Source: Methylobacterium sp.
GTDB lineage: Bacteria; Pseudomonadota; Alphaproteobacteria; Rhizobiales; Beijerinckiaceae
Length of the DNA stretch: 64,000 nt
Reading direction: 5' to 3'
NCBI GenBank assembly: GCA_020253445.1
Contig: JADCBP010000004.1
Span: forward strand, 62,001-126,000
This document shows, piece by piece, positions 9,515 to 17,899 of the stretch. A program made the position numbers and the translations under genes. Under the pieces are notes generated by a model. The model worked only from the letters and a program-made list of their open reading frames with translations. It was not told where the DNA came from and did no database searches. Within the stretch, counting starts at the first letter, position 1. Every line of letters starts with the position of its first letter.

Positions 9515-10684
9515 GTGCGCGTGTTTCTCGTGGCGGGCGAAGCATCGGGCGACCAGCTCGGCGCAAGCCTGATCCGGGCGCTGCGCGCCGTCGATCCCAC
9601 CATCGAATTCGCCGGCGTCGGTGGCGCGCGCATGGCAGCGGAGGGGGTTCCCAGCCTCTTTCCGCTCTCGGATATCGCGGTGATGGGCCTCGGCCCGGTC
9701 ATCCGCCGCCTTCCGACCATCCTCCGGCGCATGGGCGAGACCGTGCGGGCCGTGAAGGCCTTCCGGCCGGATGTCCTCGTCACCATCGACAGCCCGGATT
9801 TCTCGAAACGCGTGGCGAAGCGCGTGCGGGCGGCGAACCCCGCGCAGGCGACCGTGCACTGGGTCTGCCCCAGCGTCTGGGCCTGGCGCCCCGGCCGCGC
9901 ACCGGCGATGAAGCCCTTCATCGACCATGTGCTCTGCCTGCTGCCGTTCGAGCCGGAGGCGCTTCGCCGCCTCAAGGGCCCGGCCGGCACCTATATCGGC
10001 CATCCCGCCGTGGAGCGCCTCGCGGAATTCCGCCCGCAAACGGAAGAGGAGGCCGCTTCCCGGGCTGATCTTGTCAAGCCTACAGTGCTTGTGCTGCCGG
10101 GCTCGCGGATGAGTGAGATCCGACGATTGCTGCCCGAATTCCTGGAGACGCTGCCCTTGGCAACGCCTGCGGGCATGAACCCGGATTGGGTGATCCCCAC
10201 CTTGCCGCATCTTGAAGCGGATGTGCGGGGCCGCGTCGCCGCCTCCGGCCTGCCGATCCGCGTGGTCGTGGGCGAGGTTGAAAAGCTCGCGGCCTTCCGC
10301 CGGGCCCGCGCAGCGCTCGCGGCCTCCGGCACCGTGACGCTGGAACTCGCGCTGGCGCAGATTCCCACGGTCGCCGCCTATCGGGTGGCGGAATGGGAGG
10401 CCTTCATCGCGCGGCGGCTCATCACGGCCTCTTCCGCCATCCTGCCCAATCTCGTGCTCGGTGAAAGGCTGGTGCCGGAATTCATCCAGGAAGAGATGGG
10501 TCCGCTGTCGCTGGCGCCACGCCTCCATGAACTTCTGCTGGAAAGTCCCGCGCGGCAGCGCCAGCTTGAGGGCTTCGCGCGGCTCCAAGCGATCATGAAG
10601 CCGGCAGAAGCCCGCCCGCCCAGTGCCCTTGCGGCCGGGATTGTTTTTGATCTCGCACGGAAAGCGCCGCTGTTCCAGGCCTGA
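9515..10684 (+). CDS. lpxB: Lipid-A-disaccharide synthase
   Basis: GT-B/GT19 glycosyltransferase joining UDP-2,3-diacyl-GlcN and lipid X. The N-terminus VRVFLVAGEASGDQLGA matches the family start almost exactly, so I choose GTG 9515 (GAGG at 9503-9506) over ATG 9437, which would overlap lpxA by 68 bases. Other conserved blocks: VCPSVWAWRPGR and LPGSRMSEIRRLLPEF; SGTVTLELAL marks the donor site. 389 residues, usual length. Confidence 0.95.
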   Translation: MRVFLVAGEASGDQLGASLIRALRAVDPTIEFAGVGGARMAAEGVPSLFPLSDIAVMGLGPVIRRLPTILRRMGETVRAVKAFRPDVLVTIDSPDFSKRVAKRVRAANPAQATVHWVCPSVWAWRPGRAPAMKPFIDHVLCLLPFEPEALRRLKGPAGTYIGHPAVERLAEFRPQTEEEAASRADLVKPTVLVLPGSRMSEIRRLLPEFLETLPLATPAGMNPDWVIPTLPHLEADVRGRVAASGLPIRVVVGEVEKLAAFRRARAALAASGTVTLELALAQIPTVAAYRVAEWEAFIARRLITASSAILPNLVLGERLVPEFIQEEMGPLSLAPRLHELLLESPARQRQLEGFARLQAIMKPAEARPPSALAAGIVFDLARKAPLFQA

Positions 10685-10763
10685 ATGCGACGAAAACCGG
10701 AGCGCCTCTGGTCATCACCCGAACGGCGCGCTACCTCATGAAAAGCTCGAAACGGGATGAACC

Positions 10764-11531
10764 GTGACCATACCGCCGCTGCCCTCCCTGCCGCCTGCCG
10801 CGCCTCATCCGATCAGGCTGACCCTGAGCCATCGGCTGCGCAACTACTTCCTCACGGGAATTGTGGTCGTGGGGCCGGTCGTCATCACCATCTATATCGC
10901 GCTGTGGGTCATCGGCATCGCGGATGGCTGGGTGAAGCCGCTCGTTCCCAAGAGCGTGCTGCCGGAGAATTACCTGCCCTTCGCGATTCCCGGCTTCGGC
11001 ATTCTTGTGCTGCTGGTGGCGCTCACGCTTCTCGGCTTCCTCACCGCAAACCTCGTGGGGCGCACGCTGGTTGAATTCGGCGAGACCCTGCTCGCGCGCA
11101 TGCCCGTGGTCAGCGGGCTCTATCGCTCGGTGAAGCAGATCTTCGAAACGATCTTCTCGAAATCCGACACGTCCTTCCGAAAGGTGGGGCTGGTGGAATA
11201 TCCCGCGCCCGGCTGCTGGTCCGTGGTGCTGATTTCCTCGCCGCCCAGGCCGGACATCGCCGGAGGACTGCCCAAGGACGGTGAATTCGCGGCCGTTTTC
11301 CTGCCCTGCGCACCGAACCCCACCACGGGATTCTTCTTCTATGTGCCGAAGGAGAAGGTGGTGGAGATTCCCGTCTCCGTGGATGACGCCTTCAAGATCG
11401 TGATGTCCCTCGGCCTGATCCGCACCGATGAGGAAGATCCGCGCCGGGCGGCGATCGAGGCGCAAAAGCGACTGGCGGCGCCCGGCAAGGCGGACGGGAA
11501 GGGAGAAGCCGAGCCCTCCGGCAATGATTAG
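10764..11531 (+). CDS. DUF502 family membrane protein
   Basis: 255-residue protein matching the DUF502 family by its pattern: RLRNYFLTGIVVVGPVVITIYI as first membrane segment, a second segment around GFGILVLLVALTLLGFLTAN, then the conserved cytosolic MPVVSGLYRSVKQIFETI and the TGFFFYVPKE stretch. Function of the family is unestablished. Starts at GTG 10764 after a 79-bp gap from lpxB. The C-terminal 30 residues are charged and low-complexity. Convergent with recG. Confidence 0.85.
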   Translation: MTIPPLPSLPPAAPHPIRLTLSHRLRNYFLTGIVVVGPVVITIYIALWVIGIADGWVKPLVPKSVLPENYLPFAIPGFGILVLLVALTLLGFLTANLVGRTLVEFGETLLARMPVVSGLYRSVKQIFETIFSKSDTSFRKVGLVEYPAPGCWSVVLISSPPRPDIAGGLPKDGEFAAVFLPCAPNPTTGFFFYVPKEKVVEIPVSVDDAFKIVMSLGLIRTDEEDPRRAAIEAQKRLAAPGKADGKGEAEPSGND

Positions 11532-11539
11532 ACCGGTTG

Positions 11540-11616
11540 CCGATCTGATTGAATCGGATCTGGCGCTCACTCTTCTTGTTTTCGCATCCGCTTTTTTGCG
11601 CCAACCGGTATCCACT
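11540..11616 (-). repeat. Dispersed ~77-nt intergenic repeat, copy 1
   Basis: The reverse complement of this stretch matches 33186-33261 over almost its whole length: AGTGGATACCGGTTGGCG, then AAAAAGCGGATGCGAAAACA, then AAGAAG(A/G)(A/G)TGAGCGCCAGATC and TTCAATCAGATCGG. The two copies are in opposite orientation and both sit at gene ends. Here it fills the gap between convergent DUF502 and recG. It contains an imperfect palindrome around GATCTGATTGAATCGGATC. Likely a genome-wide repeat family. Confidence 0.8.
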
Positions 11617-11631
11617 GGATCGGAAAATACT

Positions 11632-13734
11632 CTAGCCGGCTGAAATCAGCCGGATCGCCTCTTCCCGTTCAAAAAGGTAGAGCAGGTTGCGGAGCGCCTG
11701 CCCGCGCGGGGAGACGAAATCCGGGTCCCTTGTGATCTGCAATTGCGCGTCGTCACGCGCGATTTTCAGCAGTTCCGCATGCAGATCGAGCCGCGCGAGG
11801 CGGAATCCGGGCATGCCGGATTGTCGCGTGCCCAGAACATCGCCTTCGCCACGCAGCCTCAAATCCTCCTCGGCGATGCGGAAGCCATCCTCGGTTTCCC
11901 GCAGGATCCCGAGCCTTGCACGCGCCGTTTCCGACAATGGCGCGCGATAGACAAGGAGACAGACCGATTGCTCCGCGCCGCGCCCGACGCGGCCACGCAA
12001 CTGGTGCAGCTGCGCGAGGCCGAAGCGCTGCGCCTCCTCGATGACCATGATCGAGGCTTCCGGCACATCGACTCCCACCTCGATCACGGTTGTCGCAACC
12101 AGTACGGAGATTTCGCCGCGCTGGAAGCGCGCGATCGTGGCATCGCGCTCGGCGGGCGGGATTTTCCCGTGCACGAGGCCGACGCGACCCGGAAACACCT
12201 TCGACAGATCCTCGTATCGCGCCTCGGCGGCGGCGAGATCGAGCGTCTCGCTCTCGCCTACGAGCGGGCAGACCCAGTAGACGCGCTTGCCGGCCGTGAC
12301 CGCCCGCTGCAACCCGCCGACCATCTCCTCGAGCCGATCCGCAGGCACCACGCGGGTATCGATGGGCTTTCGGCCCGGCGGCTTCTCGTCGAGCGCGGAA
12401 CTCTCGAGATCGCCGAACCAGGCGAGCATCAGGGTGCGCGGGATGGGCGTGGCCGTCATCACCAGCAAATCCACGGCCTCGCCCTTGTTCGCAAGCGCCA
12501 GGCGCTGGTGCACGCCGAAGCGATGCTGCTCATCCACCACCGCGAAAGCCAGATCGCGAAAGCGCACATCCTCCTGAAACAAGGCATGCGTGCCGATGGC
12601 GATGTCGACCTCGCCCGCGGCGAGTGCGGCCTGCGCGCGGCGCTTCGCCTCGGCCGGCATCTTGCCCGAAAGGAGGGCCAGGCGAATGCCCGCCTTCTCG
12701 CAGAGCGGCGCGAGACGATCCGCGTGCTGGCGCGCGAGGATATCCGTCGGCGCCATCAGCGCGGCCTGCCTTCCGGCCTCGACGGCGATGGCCATCGCGA
12801 GCAAGGCGACGATGGTCTTTCCGGCGCCGACATCGCCCTGCAGCAGGCGAAGCATGCGCTTGTCCCCGGCGAGATCGGTCTCGATCGCCTCCAGCGCACG
12901 TTTCTGCGCGCCGGTCAGTTCATAGGGCAGGGCGGCGAGAACGGCCCGGCGCAGGCGGCCGTCGCCATGGGTGCGGCGACCCTTGGCATGGGTGAAACCG
13001 CGGCGAAGGAGCAGCAGGCCGAGTTGATGCGCGAGCAATTCGTCATAGGCGAGGCGCGTCCAGCACGGACCGTCGGGCGCGATATCGCCAAGGCTCTCCG
13101 GCGCGTGCATCCGCGCGAGGGATTCAAGGAAGCCCGGCCACTGGCGCTGCCCGACAAAGGCGGGGTCCAGCCATTCCGGCAAGGGCTTCACGCGCTCAAG
13201 CGCCAGTTTGGCCACATTCTGGATGCGTCGGGAGGAGAGCCCCTCGGTCAGAGGGTAGATCGGCTCGATTCGTGGCTCTTCCGCGAATTTCGCGGGGTGC
13301 AGGATGCGATCGGGGTGGACGATCTGCTTTGCGCCGTCGAAGAGCTCGATCCTGCCGGAAATGATGCGCTCCGCCCCGAGCGGCATCTGCGATGCCAGAC
13401 GCGCCTGCGGCAGGTTGAAGAAGACGAGCGTGACATCGCCCGTTTCATCGCCCACGACCACGCGGGAGGGCGCGCGGCTGCGGCCGGGCGGGGCGGGGCG
13501 ATGCGCCTCGATGATGCCCTTGAAGGTGGCGATGCCCTCGTTGGGCGTCTCGGCGATGGTGGGCGAGAGTTTCCGCTCCACCGCATCCACCGGCAGATGC
13601 ATCAGGAGGTCGATCAGGCGCGCGCCTTCCGTTCCGCGCCCTGTCACGCGATCGAAGAGCGGCCCGAGCTTCGGCCCCACGCCGGGCAGGCGGGAGACCG
13701 GCGCAAAAAAGGGATCAAGCGAAGTCGGCCGCAT
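11632..13734 (-). CDS. recG: ATP-dependent DNA helicase RecG
   Basis: Superfamily 2 helicase that reverses stalled forks and processes branched DNA. 700 residues: an N-terminal wedge/OB region (residues 1-230), Walker A GDVGAGKTIVALLA near 305, the DEQH-type box VVDEQHRFGVHQR near 405, then motif VI region QLHQLRGRVGRG near 570 and the C-terminal GEGDVLGTRQSGMPGF block. Divergent from sdhE with 137 bp between the starts. Confidence 0.95.
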   Translation of the reverse strand: MRPTSLDPFFAPVSRLPGVGPKLGPLFDRVTGRGTEGARLIDLLMHLPVDAVERKLSPTIAETPNEGIATFKGIIEAHRPAPPGRSRAPSRVVVGDETGDVTLVFFNLPQARLASQMPLGAERIISGRIELFDGAKQIVHPDRILHPAKFAEEPRIEPIYPLTEGLSSRRIQNVAKLALERVKPLPEWLDPAFVGQRQWPGFLESLARMHAPESLGDIAPDGPCWTRLAYDELLAHQLGLLLLRRGFTHAKGRRTHGDGRLRRAVLAALPYELTGAQKRALEAIETDLAGDKRMLRLLQGDVGAGKTIVALLAMAIAVEAGRQAALMAPTDILARQHADRLAPLCEKAGIRLALLSGKMPAEAKRRAQAALAAGEVDIAIGTHALFQEDVRFRDLAFAVVDEQHRFGVHQRLALANKGEAVDLLVMTATPIPRTLMLAWFGDLESSALDEKPPGRKPIDTRVVPADRLEEMVGGLQRAVTAGKRVYWVCPLVGESETLDLAAAEARYEDLSKVFPGRVGLVHGKIPPAERDATIARFQRGEISVLVATTVIEVGVDVPEASIMVIEEAQRFGLAQLHQLRGRVGRGAEQSVCLLVYRAPLSETARARLGILRETEDGFRIAEEDLRLRGEGDVLGTRQSGMPGFRLARLDLHAELLKIARDDAQLQITRDPDFVSPRGQALRNLLYLFEREEAIRLISAG

Positions 13735-13871
13735 GGAATGCGGTTAGCACGGAATCCGGTTGGCACGGAATCAGGCGCGTGCGGAATCTCGCGGCGCAGC
13801 CTTTTCGGCTTGACTTTGCTTCACCACGGGCCTCTTTCCGCAATCCTTCTCGCCCGCTTCCGGAGTTGCCC

Positions 13872-14168
13872 GTGACCGGCCTTTCGCGTTCCACCGATGG
13901 TCTTGATCCGCGCCGCAAGCGCATCCTGTTCCGTGCCTGGCATCGCGGCACACGCGAGATGGACCTGCTGATGGGCCAATATGCCGAGAGGGCCATCGAC
14001 GCGATGAGCAACGCCGAACTCGACCTGTTCGAGGCGCTGATCGAGGTGCCGGATCGCGATCTCTTCGCCTGGATCACCGGCAAGGAAGAGGCGCCGGCGA
14101 ATTACGACACGCCGGTCTTTCAGGCGCTTCGTGCGTTCCATACGCATGACAAGCCGATCGAGTTTTGA
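13872..14168 (+). CDS. sdhE: FAD assembly factor SdhE
   Basis: Small soluble protein that promotes covalent flavinylation of succinate dehydrogenase. The defining RGTREMDLLMG motif (RGxxE) is at about residues 20-30, followed by the helical segment FEALIEVPDRDLFAWITG. GTG 13872 is chosen because GGAG at 13862-13865 is 6 bases upstream and gives 98 residues; the frame stays open 93 bases further up without conservation. recG upstream is divergent; mfd follows 18 bases downstream, so the two may be co-transcribed. Confidence 0.92.
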   Translation: MTGLSRSTDGLDPRRKRILFRAWHRGTREMDLLMGQYAERAIDAMSNAELDLFEALIEVPDRDLFAWITGKEEAPANYDTPVFQALRAFHTHDKPIEF

Positions 14169-14186
14169 CGTTTCCCGCGAGTTTTG

Positions 14187-17100
14187 ATGCCGCTTTTTCC
14201 GCCCCTGCCGACTGCGAGCCTCACGCACGCGCTCGAAAAGCATGAAGCCCTGCGCATCGGCGGCGTCGCCGATGGCGGGCTGGCGCTCGTGCTGGCCGAG
14301 ATCGCGCGGCTGAAGCAGGCGAGCGGGGCGGATCAGCCCGCTTTGGCGCTCTTTGTCGCGCGCGATGGCCTGCGACAGGCGGAAGTGCAGGGCGCTCTCG
14401 GCGCGCTTTTCCCGCAGATCGAGGTCATCAGCCTGCCGGCCTGGGATTGCCAGCCTTATGATCGCGCCTCGCCCAATGCCGGCGTGCTGGCGCGGCGCAT
14501 GGAGGCGCTCGCGCGGCTCGTGCGCACGCGCGGCGGGGATCGCCCTCGCCTTGTGATCGCCAGCGTGAATGCCGTGCTGCAGCGCCTGCCACCGCGCGAT
14601 TTCGTGGCAAGGCAAAGCTTTTCGGCCGCACCGGGCAACGCGATCAATCTGGAGACGATCGCGCGATGGGCGGAAGCCAACGGCTATAACCGCACCTCCA
14701 CCGTGCGCGATGTCGGTGATTTCGCGATGCGCGGCGGGCTTGTCGATCTCTTTCCGCCGGGTTTCGGCGATCCCGTGCGGCTCGATTTCTTCGGCGATAC
14801 GCTCGAATCCATCCGCGCCTTCGATGCCGAGACGCAGCGCACGCATGCCACGCTTCGGCGGCTCGATCTTGTGCCGATGGGCGAGTTCCAGCTCACAAGC
14901 GACGCGATCCGCCGCTTCCGGCAGGGCTATCTCGCGCAATTCGGCGCCAATCTTCGCGGCGACACGCTCTATGAGCATATCAGCGAGGGGCGCCGGCATG
15001 TGGGAATGGAGCATTGGCTGCCGCTCTTCCATGAGATGCTGGAGCGATTTGATGCCTATCTGCCCGGCGCGAACCTGATCCTCGACCCGCAGGCGGAAGC
15101 GGCGGTCGAGGAGCGCTTCAGGCAGATCGCGGATTACCACGAGGCCCGGCGCGCCGCGCTGGAAGAAAACGTGCCGGGCGTGCCTTATCGCCCGCTGCCG
15201 GTCGATGCGCTCTACCTCTCGCGCTCGGAATGGGCGGCTTTGGCCGCGAATGCGATCGCGCTTTCGAGCTTCGAGACCGCGCCGGGCGGTGGAGTCTCGG
15301 CCATCCATGCGGGCATGCGCAAGGGCCGCGATTTCGCGCCCGAGCGGCTCGACCCCAGGGCCAACCTCTTCGATGCCGCCGCCGCGCATATCCGCGAGAG
15401 CCAGCGCGCGGGCCGCAAGGCCGTGATCGCCGCCGCCTCGGAAGGCTCGCGGGATCGCCTCACGCATGTTCTGGCGGATCACGGCGTGACGAAGCATGTG
15501 CCCTTGCCGAATTTTGCAGCACTCGACACGCTTGCCCCCGATACCGTCGGCTATTTCGCGGTTGCGATCTCCGAAGGTTTCGAGACGCCCGATCTGACCC
15601 TCATCGCCGAGGAGGACATTCTCGGCGAGCGCATGACACGCCCCAAGCGCACGCAGAAGCGGGCGAAGGATTTCATCACCGAGCTCACGAGCCTGAAGGC
15701 CGGCGATCTCGTGGTGCATGTCGATCACGGCATCGGGCGGTTCATCCAGCTCCAGACCATCACGGTCACCGGCGCGCCGCATGATTGTCTCGAGCTCCAT
15801 TATGCGGGTGGCGACAAGCTGTTCCTGCCGGTGGAGAACATCGAACTCCTCACGCGATATGGCTCGGAGGAAACCGAGGCGCAGCTTGATCGCCTCGGCG
15901 GCGCGGCCTGGCAGGCACGCAAGGCCAAGCTGAAGGCGCGAATCCGCGACATGGCGCGTGCGCTCATCAAGGTCGCCGCACAGCGCCTGACCCGCGAGGC
16001 GCCGAAGCTTGCAGCCCCCGAAGGCGCTTACGAGGAATTCGTGACACGCTTCCCCTTCGAGGAGACGGAGGACCAGCAGGCCGCGATCGACGCGACCCTC
16101 GCCGATCTCGATGCGGGTCGCCCGATGGATCGCCTGATCTGCGGCGATGTCGGCTTCGGCAAGACGGAAGTGGCGCTCCGCGCGGCCTTCGTTGCCGCCA
16201 TGGCGGGCAAGCAGGTGGCGATCGTCGTGCCGACGACACTTCTCGCGCGCCAGCATTTCCGCACCGTGCAAAGCCGCTTCCAGGGCCTGCCGCTGAAGGT
16301 CGCGCATGCCTCGCGCCTCGTTTCGCCCGCTGATCTCAAGGCCACGAAGGACGGCCTCGCCGATGGCACGGTGGATGTGGTGGTGGGAACCCACGCGCTG
16401 CTCGGAAAAGCGATCCGTTTCAAGGATCTGGGCCTGCTCATCATCGACGAGGAGCAGCATTTCGGCGTGGCCCACAAGGAGCGGCTGAAGGAGTTGCGCG
16501 CCGAAGTGCATGTCCTCACGCTCTCGGCGACGCCCATTCCGCGCACTTTGCAACTCGCGCTGACGGGCGTGCGCGAACTCTCGATCATCGCGACACCGCC
16601 CGTGGATCGCCTCGCGGTGCGCAGCTTCGTGACCCCCTTCGATCCGCTCGTGGTGCGCGAGGCGCTGCTCCGCGAGCGCTATCGCGGCGGGCAATCCTTC
16701 TATGTCGTGCCGCGCATCGATGATCTCGGCGAGGTCCGCGATTTCCTCGATCGGCACGTGCCGGAAGTGCGCGTCGGTATCGGCCATGGCCAGATGGCGG
16801 CCGGCGATCTCGAGCAGGTCATGGGTGATTTCTATGACGGGAAATTCGACGTGCTCCTCTCCACGACGATCGTGGAGAGCGGCCTCGACATCCCCACCGC
16901 GAATACGCTCATCGTGCATCGCGCGGACATGTTCGGCCTCGCGCAGCTCTATCAGCTCAGGGGGCGGGTGGGCCGCTCGAAGACACGCGCCTATGCCCTC
17001 TTCACCCTGCCGGTGAACCGCACCCTGACGAGGGGCGCGGAAGCGCGCCTCAAGGTTCTGCAATCGCTCGATACCCTGGGCGCGGGCTTCCAGCTCGCGA

Positions 17101-17723
17101 GCCACGATCTCGACCTGCGCGGCGCGGGCAATCTGCTCGGCGACGAGCAATCCGGACATATCAAGGAAGTGGGCTACGAACTCTACCAGCAGATGCTGGA
17201 GGAGGCGGTCGCCGCGCTCAGGGCCGGGCAGGAACTGCCGGATGAGGAGGCCTGGTCGCCGACCATCTCCATTGGCACGCCCGTGCTCATCCCCGAGGAT
17301 TACATCGCCGATCTCGACCTGCGCATGGGCCTCTATCGCCGCCTGAGCCAGCTTGAAAGCGAGCCGGAAATCGAAGGTTTCGCCGCCGAGATGATCGACC
17401 GCTTCGGACCGCTGCCGCCCGAGATCGGGCATCTGATGGCGATCGTCTCCATCAAGCTGCTCTGCCGCCGCGCCAATATCGAGAAGGTCGAGGCGGGCCC
17501 CAAGGGCATCATCCTCTCGTTCCGCGGCAATGCCTTCGCGAACCCCAATGGCCTCGTCAAATATGTGAGCGAGAAGGGGCCGACCGCGAAGGTCAGGCCG
17601 GACATGCGCATCGTTTTCGCCGGAGCTTTCGAGAATGCGGGCATCCGCCTGAAGGCAACCCGGAAAATCCTTGGCGAGATCGCGGAGATCGCACAGAAGG
17701 AGATCGCACAGAAGCGGAAGTAA
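14187..17723 (+). CDS. mfd: Transcription-repair coupling factor
   Basis: Removes RNA polymerase stalled at lesions and recruits UvrA. 1178 residues in the canonical order: UvrB-like N-terminal module (1-350), RNA-polymerase-interacting domain around LKAGDLVVHVDHGIGRF (about 500), helicase with Walker A GDVGFGKTEVALRAA near 655 and DEEQHFG near 755, RecG-shared region QLYQLRGRVGRSKTRAYALF near 920, and a C-terminal TRCF domain. ATG 14187 is used; a TTG lies immediately before it. Its stop is 31 bases from a tandem hairpin repeat. Confidence 0.96.
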   Translation: MPLFPPLPTASLTHALEKHEALRIGGVADGGLALVLAEIARLKQASGADQPALALFVARDGLRQAEVQGALGALFPQIEVISLPAWDCQPYDRASPNAGVLARRMEALARLVRTRGGDRPRLVIASVNAVLQRLPPRDFVARQSFSAAPGNAINLETIARWAEANGYNRTSTVRDVGDFAMRGGLVDLFPPGFGDPVRLDFFGDTLESIRAFDAETQRTHATLRRLDLVPMGEFQLTSDAIRRFRQGYLAQFGANLRGDTLYEHISEGRRHVGMEHWLPLFHEMLERFDAYLPGANLILDPQAEAAVEERFRQIADYHEARRAALEENVPGVPYRPLPVDALYLSRSEWAALAANAIALSSFETAPGGGVSAIHAGMRKGRDFAPERLDPRANLFDAAAAHIRESQRAGRKAVIAAASEGSRDRLTHVLADHGVTKHVPLPNFAALDTLAPDTVGYFAVAISEGFETPDLTLIAEEDILGERMTRPKRTQKRAKDFITELTSLKAGDLVVHVDHGIGRFIQLQTITVTGAPHDCLELHYAGGDKLFLPVENIELLTRYGSEETEAQLDRLGGAAWQARKAKLKARIRDMARALIKVAAQRLTREAPKLAAPEGAYEEFVTRFPFEETEDQQAAIDATLADLDAGRPMDRLICGDVGFGKTEVALRAAFVAAMAGKQVAIVVPTTLLARQHFRTVQSRFQGLPLKVAHASRLVSPADLKATKDGLADGTVDVVVGTHALLGKAIRFKDLGLLIIDEEQHFGVAHKERLKELRAEVHVLTLSATPIPRTLQLALTGVRELSIIATPPVDRLAVRSFVTPFDPLVVREALLRERYRGGQSFYVVPRIDDLGEVRDFLDRHVPEVRVGIGHGQMAAGDLEQVMGDFYDGKFDVLLSTTIVESGLDIPTANTLIVHRADMFGLAQLYQLRGRVGRSKTRAYALFTLPVNRTLTRGAEARLKVLQSLDTLGAGFQLASHDLDLRGAGNLLGDEQSGHIKEVGYELYQQMLEEAVAALRAGQELPDEEAWSPTISIGTPVLIPEDYIADLDLRMGLYRRLSQLESEPEIEGFAAEMIDRFGPLPPEIGHLMAIVSIKLLCRRANIEKVEAGPKGIILSFRGNAFANPNGLVKYVSEKGPTAKVRPDMRIVFAGAFENAGIRLKATRKILGEIAEIAQKEIAQKRK

Positions 17724-17744
17724 GGCGGGCCGGGCTCTCTCGCG

Positions 17745-17899
17745 CGAAATCCGGGCAGGCCCGGTTTCGTGTGTTTTCTTGCATGAGCGAAACCCGGGCA
17801 GGCCCGGTTTCGTGTGTTTTCTTGCATGAGCGAAACCCGGGCAGGCCCGGTTTCGTGTGTTTTCTTGCATGAGCGAAACCCGGGCAGGCCCGGTTTCGC
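17745..17899. repeat. 43-bp tandem hairpin repeat between convergent genes
   Basis: GCAGGCCCGGTTTCG recurs at 17755, 17798, 17841 and 17884, an exact 43-bp period over nearly four units. The interval reads roughly TGTGTTTTCTTGCATGAGCG. Each unit folds as CGAAACC(C)GGGC-AG-GCCCGGTTTCG, and the first three hairpins are followed on the + strand by TGTGTTTTCTT. The array directly abuts the stop codon of the adenylate-forming gene on the minus strand and follows mfd on the plus strand, so it may act as a stacked terminator. Confidence 0.9.

Noticed and set aside
13821-17870. 1349-codon minus-strand frame opposite mfd
   Set aside because: Antisense of mfd with no motif; its N-terminal repeat of identical peptides is only the 43-bp tandem array translated.
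17745-17899. Possible CRISPR array
   Set aside because: The whole 43-bp unit repeats, so there are no unique spacers, and no cas genes are near.
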